Shown here piece after piece: positions 43,495 through 51,065 of a DNA stretch of 64,000 nucleotides. The translations under genes were made by a program, and so were the position numbers. The stretch lies in assembly GCA_035943995.1 (NCBI GenBank), contig DASZBS010000114.1, forward strand, positions 1-64,000. The letters run 5' to 3'. Each line of letters opens with the position of its first letter. Position 1 is the first letter of the stretch. The notes under the pieces were generated by a model. That model worked only from the letters and a program-made list of their open reading frames with translations. It was not told the DNA's origin and made no database searches. The stretch comes from Vulcanimicrobium sp035943995 (GTDB lineage: Bacteria; Vulcanimicrobiota; Vulcanimicrobiia; Vulcanimicrobiales; Vulcanimicrobiaceae).

Positions 43495-45249
43495 CTAGCT
43501 CAACTTGCTCGCGAGGAACACCGCCGCTTGCCCGCGCTTCAGCGTTCCCGCCGGCCACGTGTACGAGCCGGCGTCGATGCGGTCGAACCGGTCTTTCTCC
43601 TTTTTCGTAAGGTCGTCCGCCGGCCGGAACTTCATGTCCGGCCGGTTGCCGCCGTCGTCGACCTGGTCGACGCCGAGCAGGTGCGCCGCGACGAACACGT
43701 CCTTGTCGGACGGCATGACGTCGGTCCACCAATACAGCGGAACGCCGATGCCGAGCAGGACGCGCTGAAATGCGCGCAAGAGCGTACGGCTCTGCACGAC
43801 CGACCGCGCGGCGACGCCGCGCGCGATGCAGAACGCCGCGAGCGCTCCCGCCGACTCGCCGATGTTCCACTCGACCGGGTGCACGCGGTAGGCGCCGTTG
43901 GTGATGTGCGTAACGCCGATGTTCTTGCAGGCCGCGAGCAGGTTCGTCATGCGCTGCGGCACGAGCGCGCCCAGCGGGATCTGAAACGGTTTGGTGCCGT
44001 GCTGGCTCCAGGGCAAGCCGTTGTTCGCCGCGTGGATGTCCATCGCGTACCAGCCGATGCCGCACGAGTCCGCAAACGGTTTGGCGCGCACCGTCGCGGC
44101 GTTGATGTCGGCGTCGATGTCCTGCTGGCGCACGGTCGTCATCGCTTCGATGCGCCGCGACTCGCGGATGTACGGCATCGGCGACGTGCCGTCGGGCGTG
44201 CCGAACACGTCCGCGCGCACGCGCACGTTCGGGTAGCCCGGCTTGTCGCCGGGTTTCGCGCCGTCGCGCTCGCACACGTTCTGCAGCCAGTAGACGTACG
44301 CGACGGACACCTCGCGGGCGCGCGCGATGACGTCCGCGTCACCGGCCGCGGTTCCGGTCGGCAGCGAGGCCGTCTTGTAGTCGTTGCTGCCGACGTTGAT
44401 CGTGGTCAGGCTGTGCGCAAGCCGCTTGTCGTTGAATTGCGCAGCATCGACGAACTGCCGGTAGTTCCACAGCGTGTCGGCGCCGGGTAACGGTTCCGCG
44501 AACACGGTTGTGATGTCGCCGTCGATCAGGCGGAAGCGCTGCTCCTTCGCGATGGCGTCGTAGTTGGCCGGCTTCGGGACGAGCACAGGCGGATCGGCCG
44601 GGTCGCCGAGTTCGAGCGCGATCGGCATGGTGATCGGCTGAATCCACTCGGGGTGCGCGACGGTGGGCGCCGCCGGCTCGCCGAACTCGTTGCGGCTCTC
44701 GGCTCCGATGCGAAACGGTACCTTGCAGAGCGGCAGCAGGTCGCCGAGGTCGGTCGCGTCCAGGAAGATCTTTGCGACGAACCGGTTCGTCGTGCCGTCT
44801 TTGCCGCGCGCGACGATTGCATGGACGACGTCGCCGTCGGACTCCGCCGAGATCACGGTCGTTTCCAAGCGGACGTCGACGGGGGGCTTGGGCGCGCGCA
44901 GCTGCGCCATCAGGACGTCGTGGCCGACCTGCGGCGCAAAGCGGAAGGTGGCGAAGTGGCCGCCGGGGTTGAAGTCGTTCGGCGCCGGCGGGTGCGCGAG
45001 CGTGTACGTCGTGGTGTAGACGTGGCGCACGGCGTCGCGAAACCTTCGGTACGAGGCGGTGCTGCCGGCGCCCGCCGTATAGGTCGTCTCGTCCGCGCGG
45101 GTGCAGCCTTGCGAGGTCGACTGGCCGCCGACCCATTTCGAGGCCTCGATCAGGCACACCGAGGCGCCTGTCGCGGCGGCGCTGAGCGCGCCGGCGACGC
45201 CGCCGAGGCTCCCGCCGGCGATTACGATGTCAAACTGCAAGTCCGCCAT
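43495..45249 (-). CDS. FAD-dependent oxidoreductase
   Basis: A 584-residue flavoenzyme of the FAD_oxidored (fumarate-reductase-like) family. The dinucleotide fold is at the start (FDIVIAGGSLGGVAGALSAA, then IEASKWVGGQSTSQG). KIFLDATDLGDLLPL and MTNLLAACKNIGVTHI are the later FAD contacts. The end, after about residue 520 (FVAAHLLGVDQ, FRPADDLTKKEKDRF, TLKRGQAAVFLAS), looks like one weak SLH-type repeat, which would attach it to the cell surface; this is tentative. The ATG at 45249 is chosen because the open frame upstream is not family-like. The substrate is unknown. Divergent from the cupredoxin gene. Confidence 0.82.
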   Translation of the reverse strand: MADLQFDIVIAGGSLGGVAGALSAAATGASVCLIEASKWVGGQSTSQGCTRADETTYTAGAGSTASYRRFRDAVRHVYTTTYTLAHPPAPNDFNPGGHFATFRFAPQVGHDVLMAQLRAPKPPVDVRLETTVISAESDGDVVHAIVARGKDGTTNRFVAKIFLDATDLGDLLPLCKVPFRIGAESRNEFGEPAAPTVAHPEWIQPITMPIALELGDPADPPVLVPKPANYDAIAKEQRFRLIDGDITTVFAEPLPGADTLWNYRQFVDAAQFNDKRLAHSLTTINVGSNDYKTASLPTGTAAGDADVIARAREVSVAYVYWLQNVCERDGAKPGDKPGYPNVRVRADVFGTPDGTSPMPYIRESRRIEAMTTVRQQDIDADINAATVRAKPFADSCGIGWYAMDIHAANNGLPWSQHGTKPFQIPLGALVPQRMTNLLAACKNIGVTHITNGAYRVHPVEWNIGESAGALAAFCIARGVAARSVVQSRTLLRAFQRVLLGIGVPLYWWTDVMPSDKDVFVAAHLLGVDQVDDGGNRPDMKFRPADDLTKKEKDRFDRIDAGSYTWPAGTLKRGQAAVFLASKLS

Positions 45250-45339
45250 AAGGGCCCCTCCGCCGGCGGCTCGTTCTGCCCGAACGGGCGCCCTCCCGTC
45301 CCGGCGAACCGCACGACCGGGTGGCGGCGTACCGGTGTC

Positions 45340-45690
45340 ATGAGAACGCTGCTCGTCGCCGCGCTGGTCGCGGCGATCGTCCCCGCGCCCGCGGCTTCCG
45401 CGCCCCCTGCGCCCGCGGCGCTCGTCGTGCACATCCGCGACGACGCGTTCGTCCCCGCGTCGCTCACCGTCAAGGCCGGCGACAAGGTCACGTTCGTCAA
45501 CGACGACGACGACGCGCACACTGCGACCGCCGACGACGCGTCGTGGGACTCCGAAGGCCTCAACCAAGGCCAGAAATGGACGCACGCATTCATGAAACCA
45601 GGCAAGATCGCATACCATTGCACCGTTCACCCGATGATGCACGGCACGATCATCGTGGCGGCGGCAAGCCGCCCAAGCAGCGCACCGTGA
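45340..45690 (+). CDS. Cupredoxin (plastocyanin/azurin-like)
   Basis: 116 residues with a signal peptide (LLVAALVAAIVPAPAASA). Type 1 copper ligands are visible: His in NDDDDAHTATADD, then Cys, His and Met in YHCTVHPMMHG. A small periplasmic copper electron carrier; the missing long loops make it plastocyanin-like. It overlaps the phosphoesterase gene by GTGA. Confidence 0.88.
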   Translation: MRTLLVAALVAAIVPAPAASAPPAPAALVVHIRDDAFVPASLTVKAGDKVTFVNDDDDAHTATADDASWDSEGLNQGQKWTHAFMKPGKIAYHCTVHPMMHGTIIVAAASRPSSAP

Positions 45691-46577
45691 AGCGGCGCGA
45701 TTTCGTCGGCCACGTCGCGTGGACCGGCGCGGGCATCCTCTACGTGCTGGGCGCCGACGGCATCGTGCGCGCCACGGCGGACGCGTCGCCGAAGTCGTTC
45801 GGCTTCGTGCAGATCAGCGACAGCCACATCGGCTACACCGGGCCGGCCAACGACGACGTGCACGGCACGCTCGCCAAAACCGTCGCGGACGTCAACGCGC
45901 TGCCGGTGCAGCCGGCGTTCGTCATCCACACCGGCGACGTCACGCACTTGAGCAAAGCGGCGGAGTTCGACGACGCGCGCGCGATCCTGAGCACGCTGCG
46001 CGCGCCGCTCATCACCATCCCCGGCGAGCACGACGTGATCGGCGCGGAAGGCCCCAAGCGCTACGCGGCGGCGTTCGCGCGCAAGGACGCGGCGGGGCGC
46101 GGCTGGTCGGCGTGGGATCAGGGCGGCATCCATTTCGTCGCGCTGATCAACGTCGGCGAGGGCGAGACGATGGGCATGCTCGGCGACGAACAACTGTCGT
46201 GGCTCGCGAACGATCTCAACGCGCGCAAGCCCGATACGCCCGTCGTGGTGTTCGGGCACGTGCCGTTGTTCGCCGCGGCGCCCGAGTGGGGCTGGACGAC
46301 CACCGACGGCACGAAGGCGATCGCGCTGCTGCGCCGCTTCAACGCGGTCACCGTGCTCAACGGCCACATCCATCAGGTGCTCGAGCATCAAGACGGCGCG
46401 ATCCGCTTCGCAACCGCGCGCGCGACGGCGTTCCCGCAAGCCGCGCCCGGCACGCCCGGCGCGAAACCGGGCCCGCTCAAGGTCGCGCCGGACTCGCTGC
46501 TGGGCGTCCTGGGCTACCGCACCGTCGAGGTCGCCGGCCGGGCGGCATGGCAAGACCGCACGCTAGCGCAGGGCTGA
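45687..46577 (+). CDS. Metallophosphoesterase with Tat-type signal
   Basis: A 296-residue calcineurin-like phosphoesterase. The N-terminus KRRDFVGHVAWTGAGILYVL is a twin-Arg signal. Metal motifs are FVQISDSHIGYTG (Asp, His), VIHTGDVTHL (Asp), PGEHDV (the usual GNHD is GEHD here), VFGHVPLF (His) and LNGHIHQVLE (His-x-His). Acts in the periplasm; the substrate is unknown. Coupled to the cupredoxin upstream and 20 bases before an ECF sigma gene. Confidence 0.87.
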   Translation: MKRRDFVGHVAWTGAGILYVLGADGIVRATADASPKSFGFVQISDSHIGYTGPANDDVHGTLAKTVADVNALPVQPAFVIHTGDVTHLSKAAEFDDARAILSTLRAPLITIPGEHDVIGAEGPKRYAAAFARKDAAGRGWSAWDQGGIHFVALINVGEGETMGMLGDEQLSWLANDLNARKPDTPVVVFGHVPLFAAAPEWGWTTTDGTKAIALLRRFNAVTVLNGHIHQVLEHQDGAIRFATARATAFPQAAPGTPGAKPGPLKVAPDSLLGVLGYRTVEVAGRAAWQDRTLAQG

Positions 46578-46597
46578 CGCTCGTCGAAGCGCGCCCG

Positions 46598-47101
46598 ATG
46601 GCGCTCGACGAGCCCGCGTTCGACCTCGCCTACCGCGCGTACGCGCCCCGGCTGCGCGCGGTCGCGTACGACGTCGTGCGCGACCGCGATGCGGCCGAGG
46701 ACGTCGTGCACGGCGCGCTCGTGCGGGTGTGGAGCGCGGGGGCGTACCGGTCCGAACGCGGCGCACTGCTCCCGTTTCTCATCGCGTGCGTGCGGCGCGA
46801 AGCGTTCGACACGCTGCGGGCCGCCAAGCGCCGCCACCTGCGCGAGGTGCGCGCGGCGGACGATGCCGTCGCGCTCGACGAGACAGCCGCGATCGACCCC
46901 GTCGAAACGCGCCGCGTGCGGCGCGCGCTCGACGAACTCCCCGAACCGCAGCGCGACGTGATCCTGCGCGCGTACTACGGACACCGCACGCTCGCGGAAG
47001 TCGCGCAGGACACGAACACCCCCCTGGGCACCGTCAAAAGCCGCCTCGCCGGCGCGCTGCGACGGCTGCATTCCACGCTTTCCGGAGAACCCACACCGTG
47101 A
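46598..47101 (+). CDS. ECF RNA polymerase sigma factor
   Basis: 167 residues. Sigma region 2 is YAPRLRAVAYDVVRDRDAAE then DVVHGALVRVW; region 4 is LPEPQRDVILRAYYGHRTLA then EVAQDTNTPLGTVKSRLAGA, the standard ECF HTH. The gene after it encodes its anti-sigma factor with GTGA overlap. The ATG at 46598 is the first good start after the phosphoesterase. The cupredoxin, phosphoesterase and sigma pair lie in one run, so the sigma may answer to redox or metal stress in the envelope. Confidence 0.9.
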   Translation: MALDEPAFDLAYRAYAPRLRAVAYDVVRDRDAAEDVVHGALVRVWSAGAYRSERGALLPFLIACVRREAFDTLRAAKRRHLREVRAADDAVALDETAAIDPVETRRVRRALDELPEPQRDVILRAYYGHRTLAEVAQDTNTPLGTVKSRLAGALRRLHSTLSGEPTP

Positions 47102-47685
47102 ACCACCTCGACGACGACGCAGAGCTGTACGCTCTCGGCCTGACCGATCGCGAACGCGACGCGGAGATCGAAGCGCACCTCGCCGCCTGCGATGTCTGCC
47201 GCATGCGCGTGGTCGCCGCCGAGTCCGCCGCCGCATCGCTCGCGGCGGCGCTGCCGCCGATGCCCGCCGCCGCACCGCGGCGCTCGTGGTGGGCGACGGC
47301 GGCCACCGCCGCCGCGGTCGTGTTCGCCTCGTCGACCGCGTTCGAGGGCGTCTACGCGCACACCGCGTCCGCGCAGCTCGCGCGCACCGACACCGCGCTC
47401 GGCGCGATCGCGTCGTCGCACTTCGAGCACACGACGCTGACGTCGGAGTCCGGCGTGGTCGCGAAAGCGATCTACGCGCGCGACGGCGCGTGGTGCTACG
47501 TCGTCGTGACGAACGCGGCGCCCGGCGCGCACGTCGTCGTGCACCGCGGCGCGGAGGCGCGCGACCTCGGCGCGCTCGACGCGGGCACACCCGCGACGCT
47601 GTTCACCCGCGGCCTCGGCCGTGCGGACGGGATCGACGTGGTCGCAGACGGGCACGTCGTCGCGCACGGCGCGCCCGTCTACTAG
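47098..47685 (+). CDS. Zinc-finger anti-sigma factor (RskA-like)
   Basis: 195 residues. The cytosolic ZAS domain carries AHLAACDVCRMRV (His-x3-Cys-x2-Cys). A single helix follows (WWATAATAAAVVFASSTAF), then a periplasmic RskA-like domain. It would hold the ECF sigma encoded just upstream and release it after proteolysis. GTG at 47098 overlaps the sigma stop. Convergent with the haem protein gene, 7 bases away. Confidence 0.88.
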   Translation: MNHLDDDAELYALGLTDRERDAEIEAHLAACDVCRMRVVAAESAAASLAAALPPMPAAAPRRSWWATAATAAAVVFASSTAFEGVYAHTASAQLARTDTALGAIASSHFEHTTLTSESGVVAKAIYARDGAWCYVVVTNAAPGAHVVVHRGAEARDLGALDAGTPATLFTRGLGRADGIDVVADGHVVAHGAPVY

Positions 47686-47692
47686 AACGGCG

Positions 47693-49153
47693 TCAGTGCG
47701 GCACGCCGCCGTCGCGCGGCGGCCGGGCGGGCTCCATCTGCACGGCGCGCTTCACGCGCGCGGCACGTAGCGCAGCGGTGGGCGGCGGCGACGCGCCGTT
47801 GTACGTGTAGTAGTTGCGCAAGCCGTCCATGACTTGCAGCGAGTAGCCCGTCGAGCCGAAGTCGGGCCCGTCGAACGGCTCCTGCGGACCGACGTTGCGG
47901 AACCAGTAGGCGATGTCGTGCGGCGGCGGCGTCGCCGGCGCGGTCGGCATCGGGATCGGAGCGAACATCCCGCTGCCCGCGGTCATCGGCGTTTTCAGGT
48001 TGATCTCGGCCGTCGCGTGGCACGACATGCACGCGGATTTCGGGTTGTCGACGGGGCCGTTGAGCCGGTTCTGATAGCCGTAGTGCAGCATGTGCACGTC
48101 GGGGTTCAGCCACGTCTCTTTGAGGCCGGTCGTGTACGGCGTCGGCGACGGCGGCGGCGTGTAGCCGGGATCGTTGCCCCACATCAGGCCCACCGGTGCG
48201 ACGTTGCGCCAGACCTTGCCGAGCGCCGGACCGTGGTAGCCGGGGCCGCCGCCCGCGACGAACGTGCCGAAGAACCAGCCGGTCGGACCGGCGCGGTGAT
48301 CTTTCACCGCGATGTCGATTTGCAGCAAGTGTACCTTGCCGATGACCCGCGGCGGCGGCGACTGGCCCGGTTGCGGCTTTTTCGGCAGCGAGTGCAGGTC
48401 GGCGTACACGTAGGCGTCCCACGCGGGCGCGTCTTTGAGGAACGGGACCTCGTCGGTCGAGCCCGTCGTGAACAAGAGCTTCGCGGCGACGGTGCCTTCG
48501 GGGACGGGTACCGCGGCGGTGGTGCTCGGCTGCGCGCCGGCCTTGGCGCGCCACGGATCCCACACGCGGCGGAGCACCGTTGCGCCGGGCGCGTTGTAGA
48601 AGCCGACGGCGTAGTTCATCCAGTACGATGTTTGCTCGGGCGCGAGCTCGCCGGGCGGTGACAGCCGCTCGACGGTGAGACCGTGCACGAACTCGCGGCC
48701 GTACGGCCCGAGATCTTGGAACGGCGCGTTGTACCACGCGCGCACGTGGTTGAGCTTGGGCTCGAAGTCGTTCTCGATCGAGCCGCGGTGGATGTTGCCT
48801 TCGTAGAAATACGCCAGCACCGCGCGCGTGTACGCGCCCGGGTCGGTTTTCGGTTGGATGCGCAGCCACGGCGCGTCGCGGTCGGGCCGCGCCGAGCGCG
48901 GATAGTTTTGCGCGAGGCGAAATACGTGCCCGGCGTACGGCGGCGTGGTGACGGGCGGCGTCATCGCCGCGTCGCAGAACGGCGTGTTCCACGTATTGCA
49001 CGTGCCCGCGATGTACTTCGGCGAAGCGGTGGTCAGCGTTGCGGCGGGCTGGTGCGCCGCGAAGGCGGCAGCGGTGCCGGCGACTGCGATCGCAACTCCG
49101 GCGAACGCGATGCGGCCGCGGCGGGCCCCGGTGAAAAGCAGACGTTGCAGCAT
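47693..49153 (-). CDS. Periplasmic protein with one c-type haem motif
   Basis: 486 residues. The N-terminal helix IAFAGVAIAVAGTAAAFAA is a signal anchor. The body is Pro/Trp-rich with many aromatic turns and one CMSCH (Cys-x-x-Cys-His) haem site at about residue 388 in NPKSACMSCHATAEI. No second haem or enzyme motif is recognised. A large monohaem protein of this type may be a c-type cytochrome or a redox enzyme of unknown family. It is near cupredoxin and multicopper-oxidase genes, which fits an electron-transfer role. Confidence 0.65.
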   Translation of the reverse strand: MLQRLLFTGARRGRIAFAGVAIAVAGTAAAFAAHQPAATLTTASPKYIAGTCNTWNTPFCDAAMTPPVTTPPYAGHVFRLAQNYPRSARPDRDAPWLRIQPKTDPGAYTRAVLAYFYEGNIHRGSIENDFEPKLNHVRAWYNAPFQDLGPYGREFVHGLTVERLSPPGELAPEQTSYWMNYAVGFYNAPGATVLRRVWDPWRAKAGAQPSTTAAVPVPEGTVAAKLLFTTGSTDEVPFLKDAPAWDAYVYADLHSLPKKPQPGQSPPPRVIGKVHLLQIDIAVKDHRAGPTGWFFGTFVAGGGPGYHGPALGKVWRNVAPVGLMWGNDPGYTPPPSPTPYTTGLKETWLNPDVHMLHYGYQNRLNGPVDNPKSACMSCHATAEINLKTPMTAGSGMFAPIPMPTAPATPPPHDIAYWFRNVGPQEPFDGPDFGSTGYSLQVMDGLRNYYTYNGASPPPTAALRAARVKRAVQMEPARPPRDGGVPH

Positions 49154-49253
49154 AGAGCGCCTTCCCGTCGAGCGTACACGTTATGGCGGCACGCTTTCTG
49201 CGCGCCGGAGGGCGCCCCTTTGCGCTGCCGTTCAGGCGAGCGCACGGAGTCGT

Positions 49254-49880
49254 TTAGAGCGCTTGTCCTTCGGTGGGCGCGCGCAGCGCTCCGAGGTGAT
49301 CGCTGACGCACTCGTCGACGAGCGCCCACCGGCCGGCGTGCACGTCGAACACGGCGTACGCGCCGTTCTCCACCCGCGTCGTCCAGAAGTCTTCGAGCCC
49401 GCGCGAGGTCGCATCGACGAGCGCGACGCGCACGACCGCGTCGTGCGTGACGACGAGCGCCGGCGCGGCGGGTTGGAACGATGCGGCGAAGTCGCGCCAG
49501 CGCGCGAGCACCTGCGCGATGCTCTCGCCGTTCTCGAACTGCACGTGCGCGGGATCGTGGCGCCACGCGCGGTAACGCGCGGGGTCGTTCGCTGCGAGCT
49601 CGTCGCGCAAGCGCCCCTCCCACGTGCCGTGCGCGATCTCGATGATCCGGTCGTCGGTTTCGACCGGCACGCCGGCGCGTTCCGCCGCCGGCTGCGCGGT
49701 CGCGACGCACCGTCGCAGCGGCGAGCTCACGACGCGGCGCACGCCCGCGGTCTGTATCGCGTCCGCGAGCGCGCGCGCCTGCCGCATGCCCAGCGGGCTC
49801 AGCTCCGACTCGAGCCGGCCTTGGTAGCGGCCGGCGACGTTCCAAGTGGTTTCGCCGTGCCGCGCGACGTACACGCGCAC
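49254..49880 (-). CDS. Histidine phosphatase (phosphoglycerate-mutase-like)
   Basis: 208 residues from the GTG at 49880. VARHGETTWN carries the phosphorylated His and its Arg; SSPLRRCVATAQPAA, EIAHGTWEGR and VVTHDAVVRVAL complete the branch 1 active site. Such enzymes act as cofactor-dependent phosphoglycerate mutases, alpha-ribazole or sugar phosphatases; the substrate is unknown here. Divergent from exbD, separated by 58 bases. Confidence 0.88.
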   Translation of the reverse strand: MRVYVARHGETTWNVAGRYQGRLESELSPLGMRQARALADAIQTAGVRRVVSSPLRRCVATAQPAAERAGVPVETDDRIIEIAHGTWEGRLRDELAANDPARYRAWRHDPAHVQFENGESIAQVLARWRDFAASFQPAAPALVVTHDAVVRVALVDATSRGLEDFWTTRVENGAYAVFDVHAGRWALVDECVSDHLGALRAPTEGQAL

Positions 49881-49938
49881 CGCCGTGCCGTTCGGGCGCC
49901 GCCGTGAACCTTCCCGGCCGCGCGGCCGACGGAGCTGC

Positions 49939-50340
49939 ATGGAAGCGGTGCGCGACGACGCGGTCATGGCCGAGATCAACATCACGCCGTTCACGGACGT
50001 GCTGCTGGTGCTGCTGATCATCTTCATGATCCTCGCGGCGCTCGTCGCGCCGCCGGGCTTCGAGAAGCAGCTGCCCGATCCGGGCAGCGCACCGCCCGTG
50101 CCCACCGTCGCCGCGCGCACGATCGAGGTCGTGGTGAACGAGCGCGGCGCGGTTTTCGTCGACGGCAAGCCCACCGGCGAGCGCGCGCTCTACGCCGATC
50201 TGCTCGATACGGTTCATCGCCGCGGCCGGCTGCACGTCGCGCTCGCCGCCGACGTGAAAGCGCCGTACGGCACCATCATCCGCATCCTCGACGCGGCGAA
50301 GGTCGCCGGTCTCGAAGACGTCGGCTTCGTGACGTCGTGA
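49939..50340 (+). CDS. exbD: Biopolymer transport protein ExbD/TolR
   Basis: 133 residues. A short cytosolic start, MAEINITPFTDVLLVLLIIF with the Asp that carries protons in the single helix, then a periplasmic domain (TIEVVVNERGAVFVDGKP). It partners with ExbB (or TolQ) to power TonB. The ATG at 49939 has GGAG in front. No exbB lies in this window on either side. Overlaps tonB by GTGA. Confidence 0.9.
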   Translation: MEAVRDDAVMAEINITPFTDVLLVLLIIFMILAALVAPPGFEKQLPDPGSAPPVPTVAARTIEVVVNERGAVFVDGKPTGERALYADLLDTVHRRGRLHVALAADVKAPYGTIIRILDAAKVAGLEDVGFVTS

Positions 50341-51050
50341 AGCGCAACTACCTCGCGTACGGGTTCGCAATCTCGATCGCGGTGCACCTCATCGTGCTGC
50401 CGTTCGTGCGCCCGCAGGCCTCGGTCGCGGAGCCGGAACCCGTGCCGACGTTCCACGTCGACCACATCCCGACGCCGCCGCCCACGCCTCCCCCGACACC
50501 GACGCCGCGCCCGACGCAACCGCCGACACAGCCGCCGCACGCGACGCCGCCGCCGCACGCCGAACAGCACCCTCCGGTGCTCATCCGCACGCAGCACCAA
50601 GACACGCACCCGCACACCGGCGCCGGCGAGCCGCCGAACACGCACACGCACGGCGATCCGAACGCCGCGCCGGCCCCGCCCGGAACTCCCGGGCCCGCGG
50701 CGACCGACGCGCCCGCGGCCCCGCTTGCGGCGCCGTCGCCGACCCCGCATCCGACGCCGACGCCGCTGTCGTGCGCGCGGCCGAACGTCGCGCCGGCGAC
50801 GCTGCGCGCGGCCGCGCCCGACACGCCGTCGATGGCGCAGCAGCAGGGCGTCACCGGGGTCGTGCACGTCGTCGTGTCGCTCGACACGCAGAACCGCATC
50901 GTCGGCACGCGCGTGCAGAGCTCGCCCAGCGCGCTGCTGAACCAAGCCGCGCTGAGCGCGGCGCGCGACTCGCAGTTCCGGACCGAGATCCGGAACTGCG
51001 AACCGATCGCCGCCGACTACATCTTCAGCGTGGACTTCACGTCGCAGTGA
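50337..51050 (+). CDS. tonB: TonB-family energy transducer
   Basis: 237 residues. One N-terminal helix (YLAYGFAISIAVHLIVLPFV, with the His used by TonB), a long Pro-rich spacer (PTPPPTPPPTPTPRPTQPP) and a C-terminal TonB domain (GVTGVVHVVVSLDTQNRIVG then VDFTS). It passes proton-motive energy to outer-membrane receptors, so it implies a second membrane. Two Cys in the C-domain (about 164 and 220) may form a disulfide. The GTG at 50337 overlaps the exbD stop. Convergent with the multicopper oxidase. Confidence 0.87.
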   Translation: MKRNYLAYGFAISIAVHLIVLPFVRPQASVAEPEPVPTFHVDHIPTPPPTPPPTPTPRPTQPPTQPPHATPPPHAEQHPPVLIRTQHQDTHPHTGAGEPPNTHTHGDPNAAPAPPGTPGPAATDAPAAPLAAPSPTPHPTPTPLSCARPNVAPATLRAAAPDTPSMAQQQGVTGVVHVVVSLDTQNRIVGTRVQSSPSALLNQAALSAARDSQFRTEIRNCEPIAADYIFSVDFTSQ

Positions 51051-51065
51051 TCGGCGTACGCCGGC

